This document shows positions 56,335-64,000 of a stretch of 64,000 nucleotides of DNA, piece after piece. The stretch lies in assembly GCF_000525855.1 (NCBI RefSeq), contig NZ_AODE01000005.1, forward strand, positions 1 through 64,000. Direction: 5' to 3'. Source of the stretch: Listeria cornellensis FSL F6-0969 (GTDB lineage: Bacteria; Bacillota; Bacilli; Lactobacillales; Listeriaceae). The notes under the pieces are model-generated. The model searched no databases. It was given only the letters and a program-made list of their open reading frames with translations, and was not told where the DNA came from. The number at the start of each line of letters is the position of its first letter. Position 1 is the stretch's first letter. Both the position numbers and the translations under genes were made by a program.

Positions 56335-56367
56335 AAGCTTGCACACAAATTATGTGCAAGCTTTTTT
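56335..56367 (+). terminator. terminator between the signal peptidase genes
   Basis: AAGCTTGCACA/TGTGCAAGCTT with a T7 run. Confidence 0.88.
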
Positions 56368-56452
56368 TGTGTTATTAGTGTATACTTAGAACTATAAAAA
56401 ATAAAATCCAAAGGGTGATAAGACTAGCAAGAGATTTAGGGGAGATGGCATT

Positions 56453-56992
56453 TTGAACGAGAAGAATTTAAAATTATTATGGAGCTGGACTTGGGCGATT
56501 GTGCTAGGTCTGCTTTTGACGCTGCTTATCCGTTTTTACTTTTTTGTGCCTGTGATGGTAGACGGTTCTTCAATGATGCCGACGTTGCACGATGGAGACC
56601 GTGTGATTATTAATCGTTTTGGAAATGTGGATCGCTTTGACGTGATCATTTTTAAAGACGAAGGTAGAGAATATGTAAAGCGTGTAATCGGAATACCTGG
56701 TGATAAAATAGTGTATAAAAATGATACGCTATTTATCAATGGGAAGGAGCAGGATGAGCCCTATCTAGATGATTATAAAAAACAGTTAGGAAATGCATTA
56801 CTAACGGATGATTTTAGTACGGAAGACATGATCTCAGGAGGCGTTGTGCCAAAAGGGACGGTTTTTGTGCTAGGAGATAACCGCCGTGCGAGTAAAGATA
56901 GTCGGATTATGGGGCCAATTCCTGAGTCAAAAATACTTGGAACGACCCCGATTTGCTATTGGCCGCTGGAGCACGCGAAGTTTATTCGATAA
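56453..56992 (+). CDS. type I signal peptidase (second copy)
   Basis: A 179-residue signal peptidase starting at TTG 56453 behind GGGGAGATGG. A helix (about 8-28) is followed by VDGSSMMPTLHDGD (catalytic Ser), EYVKRVIGIPGDKIVY (Lys) and VFVLGDNRRASKDSRIMG. It differs from the first copy over the whole length, so it is an old paralogue. L. monocytogenes has three such genes in a row here; only two are present in this window. rbgA starts 12 bases after its stop. Confidence 0.93.
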   Translation: MNEKNLKLLWSWTWAIVLGLLLTLLIRFYFFVPVMVDGSSMMPTLHDGDRVIINRFGNVDRFDVIIFKDEGREYVKRVIGIPGDKIVYKNDTLFINGKEQDEPYLDDYKKQLGNALLTDDFSTEDMISGGVVPKGTVFVLGDNRRASKDSRIMGPIPESKILGTTPICYWPLEHAKFIR

Positions 56993-57004
56993 AAGGAGTT
57001 TATT

Positions 57005-57898
57005 ATGACAATACAATGGTTTCCGGGTCATATGGCAAAAGCCCGTCGCGAAGTAACAGAGAAATTGAAATTAGTAGATGTGATTTTTGAATTGGTGGAT
57101 GCAAGGATTCCCTATTCTTCGTCCAATCCGATGTTAGAAGAGATTATTCATCAGAAAAGACGCGTGATTATTTTAAATAAAGCAGATACGGCTGACGAGA
57201 AAGTGACGCAGGAATGGATTGATCATTTTGCGGAGCGTGGATTACCAGCAGTTGCTGTGAACGCGCAGGAAGGTAAAGGGATGCATAAAATCGAGCGAGC
57301 TGCCGAAGCGTTGATGGCGGAGAAGTTTGAGCGCCAACGTAGTCGTGGTATGAAACCGAGAGCGATCCGGGCGATGATTTTGGGAATTCCGAATGTTGGA
57401 AAATCGACTTTGATTAATCGGCTGGTGAAGAAGAATATTGCTAAAACTGGGAATAAGCCAGGCGTTACGAAAGCACAACAATGGATTAAAGTGGGAAAAA
57501 CGTTAGAGCTACTTGATACTCCAGGGATTTTATGGCCGAAATTTGAAGATCAGCGTGTTGGTTATAAATTGGCGTTGACTGGTGCAATCAAAGATGACTT
57601 ACTACATATGGAAGATATCGCTGGGTTTGGGTTGCGCTTTTTAGAGGAACACTACCCAGAGAAGTTGCATCACTGGTTGCAAATTGAGGCCTTGCCAGAA
57701 GAAACGACGGAAGTTCTGGCGATGATAGCGGAACGGCGTGGTATCTATGATCGCTATCGTGATCCTGATTATTCGCGTGCGGCAGAGTTGCTAGTGAGAG
57801 AGATGCGCCAAGAAAAAATGGGCCGTGTTTCCTTTGATTTCCCAAGTGATTTGATAGTGGAGGACGATGAAGATGGCAGAGAAGCTAGCGATAATTAA
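57005..57898 (+). CDS. rbgA: ribosome biogenesis GTPase RbgA (YlqF)
   Basis: A 297-residue circularly permuted GTPase: the G4 motif (ILNKADTADE) and G5-like region come before G1 (LGIPNVGKSTLINRL), G2 (KPGVTKAQQ) and G3 (LLDTPGILWPK). The C-terminal part is helical. RbgA is needed for late 50S assembly around L16/H38. AAAAGGAG precedes ATG 57005. Its end overlaps the rnhB start by 26 bases. Confidence 0.95.
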   Translation: MTIQWFPGHMAKARREVTEKLKLVDVIFELVDARIPYSSSNPMLEEIIHQKRRVIILNKADTADEKVTQEWIDHFAERGLPAVAVNAQEGKGMHKIERAAEALMAEKFERQRSRGMKPRAIRAMILGIPNVGKSTLINRLVKKNIAKTGNKPGVTKAQQWIKVGKTLELLDTPGILWPKFEDQRVGYKLALTGAIKDDLLHMEDIAGFGLRFLEEHYPEKLHHWLQIEALPEETTEVLAMIAERRGIYDRYRDPDYSRAAELLVREMRQEKMGRVSFDFPSDLIVEDDEDGREASDN

Positions 57899-58654
57899 GG
57901 AGCGACTGCAATTGGTGACGTCTGAAGAGGATTCGTTTTTTTCAAGAGTGTTTAATAGATGAGCGAAAAGGGGTTGCGAAATTAATTGCCTCGTTTCGAC
58001 GTGAACAGGCGAAAAAAAGGGGCGCTTTCTGCTCAGTTAGAGGCGATGAAATACTATGAAAATGAAGCAAGGGCAAAGGGGTTTCAGGTCATTGCTGGAA
58101 TCGATGAAGTGGGGCGTGGTCCTCTTGCTGGTCCTGTAGTTGCCGCTGCTGTTATATTGCCGGCTGATTTTGATGTCTTGGGTGTCAATGATTCGAAGCA
58201 ATTGAATGAGGCAAAACGCGACGAGCTATTTGATGCAATTTTGGCGAAGGCGTTAGCTGTCGGAATAGGTATTAAATCTCACGAGGTCATTGATGACGTG
58301 AATATTTATGAAGCAACAAAATTAGCAATGGCGGATGCGATTGACTCGTTGGCATTAACACCTGATTTTTGCTTGATTGATGCGATGCCATTAAAACATT
58401 GTGAACAGGAGCTTTCTTTGATAAAAGGAGATAGCAAAAGTGTTTCTATCGCTGCAGCTTCTATCGTTGCAAAAGTAACGCGTGATAGGATGATGGTAGC
58501 GTTTGATGAGGAATTCCCTGGTTATGGTTTTGCGAAGAACATGGGATACGGGACGAAAGTGCATTTGGAAGGGCTTGAAAAACTGGGCGTATGTCCCATA
58601 CATCGTCTTACTTTTGCGCCAGTGAAAAATATTTTTTTAGCCACTAAAGGCTAG
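57873..58654 (+). CDS. rnhB: ribonuclease HII (two frame shifts)
   Basis: The core [31 protein letters not shown] and [15 protein letters not shown] is RNase HII, which removes ribonucleotides from DNA. The N-terminal extension is recovered by two corrections: one T fewer in 57936-57942 ([20 protein letters not shown]) and one A fewer in 58012-58018 ([19 protein letters not shown]). The gene then starts at ATG 57873 ([15 protein letters not shown]), inside rbgA, and encodes 259 residues, the usual Firmicutes form. GTPase and RNase genes are translationally linked here as in B. subtilis. Confidence 0.92.
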
Positions 58655-58658
58655 CTGA

Positions 58659-58731
58659 AAAAGCAGTGGAAGCAGTGAAAATTATCTTTTGAAGAAGTTG
58701 AGATGATTTTACTGTTGGAAACTGCTTTTTT
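58659..58731 (+). terminator. terminator after rnhB
   Basis: AAAAGCAGT/ACTGCTTTTTT forms the base of a long hairpin ending in a T run. Confidence 0.7.
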
Positions 58732-58804
58732 GCTATTTTTGACACAATTTACAAAATAGGAATGAGGGGATAAGATAGGGAAAACATAAAGGAGAGAAGA
58801 CTAC

Positions 58805-59665
58805 ATGAAAAACTGGTTATTGCATATGAGATATTGTTCGGCGATTTCTGTCAAACAGTTAGGCAGGTTATGGCGTGAGTTTACAGCGGACCAATTAAGA
58901 AGAATGTCGCCAGAAGAAATAGCAACAAACTTAGAGATGTCAGAAGAACAGCGTGACAGATTCAAAAATGATTTTTCTCGATTTCACTTAGCGAATACTT
59001 TGCTGGAGCTGGAAAGGTACCAGATTGACCTCATTTCCATAGAAGATACGTGTTATCCAAGCCTATTACGTGAGTTATATGATCCACCGTTGCTTCTATT
59101 TACTAAAGGTGATGTAGGCTTACTAGCATGGGAGAAACTAGCTGTTGTGGGTACGCGAAAGATGACGGAGTATGGAAAACGAATAATCAATCAACTAGTT
59201 GCCCCTTTATGCAAGGAATCACTAGCTATTGTAAGTGGGCTAGCGATGGGGATTGATGCAGAAGCGCATCGTGAGGCGATGTGCGTGGGTGGAAAAACGA
59301 TTGCGGTCATAGGTAGCGGCTTTTTACAATTTTATCCTATAGAAAACAAGCAATTGTTCGAAAAAATAATGAAAGAGGGGCTTGTATTAAGTGAATATGC
59401 GCCACATGTTACAGCGAGAAAGTGGCATTTTCCAGAACGAAACCGTATTATTAGTGGGCTATCGCTAGGAACATTAATTGTACAAGCAGAGAAAAGAAGT
59501 GGTTCGCTCATTACAGCAGATGCGGCATTGAATCAAAATCGTGAAGTATTTACTGTTCCTGGGAGTGTTTTTCAACGCAGCTCTGCCGGGACCAATAAAT
59601 TAATTCAAGAAGGAGCGAAATTAGTAACAGAAGCTTCTGATATAATGGAAGAATTGCGTCAATAA
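58805..59665 (+). CDS. dprA: DNA processing protein DprA
   Basis: A 286-residue protein with a short N-terminal helical part and the Rossmann-like DprA domain: LAVVGTRKMTEYGKRI, IVSGLAMGIDAEAHREAM, TIAVIGSGFLQFYPIEN, FPERNRIISGLSLGTLIVQA and REVFTVPGSVF. DprA loads RecA onto incoming single-stranded DNA in transformation. AAGGAGAG precedes ATG 58805. It is upstream of topA as in most Firmicutes. Listeria species carry competence genes although natural transformation is not readily seen. Confidence 0.94.
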   Translation: MKNWLLHMRYCSAISVKQLGRLWREFTADQLRRMSPEEIATNLEMSEEQRDRFKNDFSRFHLANTLLELERYQIDLISIEDTCYPSLLRELYDPPLLLFTKGDVGLLAWEKLAVVGTRKMTEYGKRIINQLVAPLCKESLAIVSGLAMGIDAEAHREAMCVGGKTIAVIGSGFLQFYPIENKQLFEKIMKEGLVLSEYAPHVTARKWHFPERNRIISGLSLGTLIVQAEKRSGSLITADAALNQNREVFTVPGSVFQRSSAGTNKLIQEGAKLVTEASDIMEELRQ

Positions 59666-59780
59666 GGATAAAATTCTACATTTTAAGTGATTAAGCTTGC
59701 ATTTCTCGCGTATTTGATATAAGTTGGCTAAAGAATCATCATTATTCCGAACAGGCAAAAAAAGTTGGAATAAAAATGAA

Positions 59781-59809
59781 TTGACAAATAGCACAACTAA
59801 GGATAACAT
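59781..59809 (+). promoter_or_regulatory. promoter of topA
   Basis: TTGACA (59781-59786), a 17-base spacer and TAACAT (59804-59809). The rest of the 279-base dprA-topA interval shows nothing else. Confidence 0.75.
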
Positions 59810-59944
59810 TTACTACTGATTACACGTTTTATTTTTGTAATTAGAGTTGGAGACTATTTAAAATCGGAAGCTGAATGTCAGAAAATCTATTCTGGCGCGC
59901 TCCGCCGTCTTAAATGCGTATCCCAAATTAGGGAGGAATTAACA

Positions 59945-62025
59945 ATGGCTGATTATTTAGTAATAGTAGAATCACCAGCAAAGGCAAAGACAATTGAGAA
60001 ATACCTTGGTAAGAAATATAAAGTAAAGGCCTCTATGGGGCATCTTCGGGACTTACCAAAAAGTCAGATGGGTGTAGACACAGAGAACAATTTTGAGCCT
60101 CGTTATATTACAATTCGAGGCAAAGGTCCCATTTTAAAAGAGCTAAAACAAGCTGCAAAAAAAGCTAAAAAAAGTCTATCTTGCAGCCGATCCGGATCGT
60201 GAGGGTGAAGCAATTGCTTGGCACCTTGCGACAAGTCTTGGTTTAGACCAAACAGACGATTTACGAGTTGTTTTTAATGAAATTACAAAGGAAGCTGTGA
60301 AAGAATCATTTAAGCATCCACGTAAGATTGATATGGATTTAGTAGATGCGCAACAAGCTCGTCGTATTTTAGATCGCTTAGTAGGATATAATATTAGCCC
60401 TATCCTATGGAAGAAAGTGAAAAAAGGACTGAGTGCTGGTCGGGTTCAATCTGTCGCTCTCAAGCTTGTTATTGATCGGGAGAACGAGATTAAAGCCTTT
60501 ATACCAGAAGAATATTGGACAATTGATGGTAATTTCAAAAAAGGGAAAAAAGAATTCCAAGCCAATTTTTACGGTATGAAGGGCAAGAAAAAGAAACTCT
60601 CCACTGTTGAAGATGTGAAAGACGTCATGTCAACGATTAAAGGTAAGCAATTCGAAGTTATCGATGTGGTCAAAAAGGAACGTCTACGTAATCCAGCGGC
60701 GCCATTTACGACATCATCCCTACAACAAGAGGCGGCACGTAAGCTTAATTTCAGAACACGTAAAACTATGATGTTAGCACAACAATTGTACGAGGGAATC
60801 GCGTTAGGCCGTCAAGGTACGGTTGGTTTGATTACGTATATGCGTACTGACTCCACCCGTATTTCAGATACGGCTATCCAAGAAGCGTCTACTTTTATTA
60901 CAGAGAGATATGGCAAAGAATTCGGACGTACGCAAAAGAGAAATGATAAGAAAGCAAAAGGGTCTCAAGATGCCCATGAAGCTATCCGACCAACAAGTGC
61001 GATGCGTTCCCCACAAGATGTCAAAGAATATCTTGGTCGGGATCAATTACGCTTATACCGTTTGATTTGGGAACGTTTCATAGCGAGCCAAATGGCACCA
61101 GCTGTTTTAGATACGATGCGAGTGGATCTAGATAACAATGGCGTGATGTTTCGAGCAAACGGTTCTAAGATAAAATTTGCTGGGTTTATGAAAGTTTATG
61201 TGGAAAGTAACGATGATAATAAAGAAGAAAAAGAAAATATTTTGCCAGATTTGAAAAAAGGTGACAAAGTTGAGTCGCAATCACTGGAACAGCGCCAACA
61301 TTTCACGCAACCACCGCCACGTTTTACAGAAGCAAGACTTGTTAAAACATTGGAGGAAGTCGGAATAGGTCGACCGTCCACTTATTCTCCTACGCTCGAC
61401 ACGATTCAGCGACGCAACTATGTGTCTTTGGATAATAAACGATTTGTGCCAACAGAACTAGGTGAAATCGTGCATGAACTTATTCGCGACTATTTCCCAG
61501 AAATACTAGACGTTCAGTTTACGGCTAATATGGAAGCGGAATTAGATGAAGTAGAGCAGGGCGAGATGCAGTGGGTGAAGGTTATTGACCAGTTCTACAA
61601 AGGTTTTGAAAAAAAATGTAGAACGTGCAGATAAAGAAATGGAAAAAATAGAGATTAAGGATGAACCAGCAGGGATTGATTGTGATCTCTGTGGTGCACC
61701 AATGGTCTTTAAAATGGGTAAATACGGCAAGTTCTTAGCCTGTAGCCGTTTCCCAGATTGTCGTAATACGAAGCCGATTGTTAAAGAAATCGGCGTAACT
61801 TGTCCTAAGTGTAATGAGGGGCAAGTAATCGAACGTAAGAGTAAGAAGAAACGAATATTCTACGGTTGTGATCGTTATCCTGCGTGTGATTACGTTTCTT
61901 GGGACAAACCAATCGCGCGTCCATGTCCGAAATGTAACGAGAAAGCCCTTGTTGAGAAAAAACTCAAAAAAGGTGTGCAAATTCAATGTACCAACTGTGA
62001 TTATAAAGAACAACCCCAACAATAG
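59945..62025 (+). CDS. topA: DNA topoisomerase I (two frame shifts)
   Basis: Type IA topoisomerase that relaxes negative supercoils. The TOPRIM part ([19 protein letters not shown] ... [14 protein letters not shown]), the active-site Tyr region ([14 protein letters not shown]) and C-terminal zinc ribbons ([36 protein letters not shown]) are all visible. The frame shifts at A7 60167-60173 and A8 61609-61616; one A fewer at each gives 692 residues, the Listeria length. GGGAGG precedes ATG 59945. Essential in most bacteria, so the shifts are very likely errors. Confidence 0.94.
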
Positions 62026-62048
62026 AAAGTGTTATAAAATAGCTTGAT

Positions 62049-62085
62049 ACAATAGCAACAAGCGATAATCGCGCGTTGCTATTGT
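62049..62085 (+). terminator. hairpin between topA and trmFO
   Basis: A perfect 11-bp stem, ACAATAGCAAC/GTTGCTATTGT, with a 15-base loop and a weak T tract; it may be a partial terminator or processing site. Confidence 0.55.
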
Positions 62086-62104
62086 TCTGAATTGGAGGAT
62101 AATA

Positions 62105-63409
62105 ATGGAGAAAAAAGTAAATGTAATTGGGGCTGGTTTGGCCGGAAGCGAGGCGGCTTGGCAACTTGCAAAACGTGGAATTAAAGTAGATTTATACGAA
62201 ATGCGTCCTGTAAAGCAAACGCCGGCACATCATACTGACAAATTTGCTGAATTAGTGTGTAGTAATTCATTACGAGCGAATACGATGACGAATGCTGTCG
62301 GTGTTATTAAAGAGGAAATGCGTTTGCTAGACTCGATTATTATCGAAGCAGCAGATCAAGCTTCTGTTCCAGCAGGTGGTGCACTCGCTGTGGACAGGCA
62401 TGAATTTTCAAGCTATGTAACGGAGAAAGTGAAAGAACATCCCAATGTAACGGTATACCATGAAGAAATCACGGAAATACCTGAAGGCCCAACAATTATC
62501 GCAACAGGCCCATTGACGAGCGAGGCTTTAGCTGGGAAAATAAAAGAGCTGACGGGGGAAGAATATTTGTACTTCTACGATGCAGCTGCTCCGATTATTG
62601 AGCAGGATAGTATTGATATGGATAAGGTATATTTGAAATCCAGATATGATAAGGGGGAAGCAGCTTATCTCAATTGTCCAATGACAGAAGAGGAATTCAA
62701 TGCCTTTCATGAAGCGCTTGTAACTGCTGAAACAGCTGAGTTAAAAGAGTTCGAAAAAGAAATTTTCTTTGAAGGTTGTATGCCGATTGAAGTAATGGCG
62801 AAGCGTGGCATCAAAACCATGTTATTTGGACCTATGAAACCAGTGGGTCTAGAGGATCCAAAGACTGGGAAACGTCCTTACGCCGTATTACAATTGCGCC
62901 AAGACGATGCGGCAGGGACACTATATAACATGGTTGGTTTCCAAACGCATCTCAAATGGGGAGACCAAAAACGTGTATTTCAAATGATTCCTGGCTTAGA
63001 AAACGCAGAAATCGTCCGTTATGGCGTGATGCATCGTAATACATTCATCAACTCACCGAAAGTTTTATTGCCCACGTATCAACTGAAAGCCCGTCCAGAA
63101 TTGTTTTTTGCTGGACAAATGACTGGTGTAGAAGGCTATGTTGAGTCGGCGGCCAGTGGTTTAGCCGCGGGCATTAATGCAGCACGTCTTGTTTTAGGTG
63201 AAGAGTTAGTCGTTTTTCCACCAGAAACAGCAATTGGTAGTATGGCATATTATATTACAAATACAAATACAAAGACATTCCAACCAATGAATGTAAATTT
63301 TGGCTTATTCCCAGATCTACCTACAAAAATTCGGGGCAAGCAAGAGAGAAATGAGCAACATGCGAACCGAGCAATTGAAGCGGTAAAAGAAGTTATTCCG
63401 AACCTATAA
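62105..63409 (+). CDS. trmFO: methylenetetrahydrofolate-tRNA uracil-54 methyltransferase TrmFO
   Basis: A 434-residue flavoprotein (formerly Gid). The N-terminal FAD-binding motif [20 protein letters not shown], the substrate region [11 protein letters not shown] and the C-terminal [21 protein letters not shown] are the family hallmarks. It makes m5U54 in tRNA with folate as the carbon donor. TGGAGG precedes ATG 62105. It is followed by a terminator, and xerC has its own promoter. Confidence 0.96.
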   Translation: MEKKVNVIGAGLAGSEAAWQLAKRGIKVDLYEMRPVKQTPAHHTDKFAELVCSNSLRANTMTNAVGVIKEEMRLLDSIIIEAADQASVPAGGALAVDRHEFSSYVTEKVKEHPNVTVYHEEITEIPEGPTIIATGPLTSEALAGKIKELTGEEYLYFYDAAAPIIEQDSIDMDKVYLKSRYDKGEAAYLNCPMTEEEFNAFHEALVTAETAELKEFEKEIFFEGCMPIEVMAKRGIKTMLFGPMKPVGLEDPKTGKRPYAVLQLRQDDAAGTLYNMVGFQTHLKWGDQKRVFQMIPGLENAEIVRYGVMHRNTFINSPKVLLPTYQLKARPELFFAGQMTGVEGYVESAASGLAAGINAARLVLGEELVVFPPETAIGSMAYYITNTNTKTFQPMNVNFGLFPDLPTKIRGKQERNEQHANRAIEAVKEVIPNL

Positions 63410-63419
63410 AAAAATAAGG

Positions 63420-63456
63420 GGATACGGCTTCATCAGCAAATGAAGCCGTATTGTCT
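63420..63456 (+). terminator. terminator after trmFO
   Basis: GATACGGCTTCAT/ATGAAGCCGTATTGTC, a 13-bp stem with a moderate T content downstream. Confidence 0.8.
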
Positions 63457-63608
63457 TGCTTTCTATTCATAAGGGGAAATATTACTGATAGATTCTAAAC
63501 AAACTGAAATATGGCACTTTTTTTTCAAATCGCAGTAGCACCCGTTTTATCCTTTAATTTACACTTTCTCGGTTCAATTCGAAAGGTTGTGAAAAATGTA
63601 TAAAATTA

Positions 63609-63637
63609 TTGCAACATCACACCATGTGTGATACGAT
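63609..63637 (+). promoter_or_regulatory. promoter of xerC with internal palindrome
   Basis: TTGCAA (63609-63614), a 17-base spacer and TACGAT (63632-63637). The spacer contains the perfect palindrome ATCACAC-CAT-GTGTGAT (63616-63632), a likely operator. The T-rich interval 63457-63608 shows nothing else. Confidence 0.65.
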
Positions 63638-63662
63638 GGACTTGTTTGAGAGGTGTATAAAT

Positions 63663-64000
63663 GTGACGACTGGACGAAATTGGGAACAGGAGTTTAGCGA
63701 TTACTTAAGCACTGAGCGCAATTATTCAGAACATACTAATATTAATTATCTTCATGATATTCGTGAGTTCCATTCGTTTATGATGGAGGAAGCGATTGAT
63801 CATTTTACAGATGTGACGTATATGGATGTTAGGCTATATCTCACGCATTTACGCAAACAGGAATTTGCCCGTACAACTGTAGCTCGGAAAATTTCAAGTT
63901 TGCGCAGTTTTTATGCCTTTTTGCTAAGAGAGAAAGTTATGAATGAAAATCCTTTTGCATTTGTTTCGCATGCGAAAAAGCAACTGCGATTGCCGAAATT
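63663..64000 (+). CDS. xerC: tyrosine recombinase XerC, N-terminal part
   Basis: The gene runs off the window. It starts at GTG 63663 behind GAGAGGTG and encodes the SAM-like core-binding domain: [20 protein letters not shown], then [30 protein letters not shown]. The catalytic domain lies beyond the end. XerC with XerD resolves chromosome dimers at dif. The order topA-trmFO-xerC matches gid-codV in Bacillus and Listeria. Confidence 0.92.
   Translation, partial: MTTGRNWEQEFSDYLSTERNYSEHTNINYLHDIREFHSFMMEEAIDHFTDVTYMDVRLYLTHLRKQEFARTTVARKISSLRSFYAFLLREKVMNENPFAFVSHAKKQLRLPK

Noticed and set aside
60864-62025. Separate zinc-ribbon gene at the end of topA
   Set aside because: The zinc ribbons are the normal C-terminal domain of topoisomerase I, separated only by a one-base shift in an A8 run.

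Overview
The window looks like a chromosomal segment from a member of the Listeriaceae, a low-GC Gram-positive Listeria-type genome that is not a close copy of L. monocytogenes. The reasons are gene order and protein sequence. The blocks rpsP-khpA-ylqD-rimM-trmD-rplS, infC-rpmI-rplT, pheS-pheT-rnhC-zapA-cvpA-polX-mutS2-trxA-uvrC-lysC, racE-rph-rdgB-yfcE, proB-proA and tig-clpX-sip-rbgA-rnhB-dprA-topA-trmFO-xerC follow the Listeria/Bacillus order, and the window begins with an LPXTG wall protein carrying an Asp-Ala repeat next to rpsP.

Layout. 1-2.5 kb: the end of the LPXTG protein and an unrecognised alpha/alpha-toroid-like protein. 2.5-6.7 kb: ribosome and tRNA maturation genes, with a structured intergenic region at 3.1-3.5 kb. 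6.7-8.7 kb: a small accessory cassette (VOC protein, orphan HsdR-N nuclease-like protein, Imm74-like protein) between rplS and infC. 8.7-10.2 kb: infC operon behind an attenuator leader and an AUU start. 10.2-16 kb: peptidase, epimerase, NSS transporter, TrmH-family methylase and YodB regulator. 16-19.8 kb: T-box-controlled pheST. 19.8-25.4 kb: MarR/MMPL pair, HD hydrolase, ung. 25.4-35.1 kb: DNA repair and redox genes plus lysC. 35.3-36.1 kb: a probable GNAT toxin-antitoxin pair. 36.3-45.9 kb: two tRNAs, nucleotide and cell-wall housekeeping genes, a TetR/FusB unit, AzlCD and a stand-alone tRNA-like transcript. 46-52.4 kb: lipase, proBA, GYF-PrsW protein and a divergent Xre pair. 52.5-64 kb: protein quality control, secretion, ribosome assembly, RNase HII, DprA, topoisomerase I, TrmFO and the start of XerC.

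A dominant property is that more than twenty genes, many essential (trmD, rpmI, pheT, topA, lysC, tig), are broken by single-base shifts, nearly always one extra base in a homopolymer of 6-9 A/T. Restoring one base gives the usual family length each time, so I read these as sequencing or assembly errors and annotate the genes as whole CDSs with the shift marked. The apparent ProB-ProA fusion is best explained the same way.

The most interesting non-routine signals are: a promoter-to-terminator unit encoding a tRNA-like RNA with a large insert (44.49-44.72 kb); a two-hairpin element present three times with a covarying stem (3.11, 15.85 and 53.92 kb); two tandem nested-stem RNA units upstream of ylqD (3.27-3.48 kb); the GNAT toxin-antitoxin pair; and operator palindromes placed inside promoter spacers (51.04 and 63.61 kb). 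No CRISPR array, insertion sequence, prophage or rRNA gene was seen.
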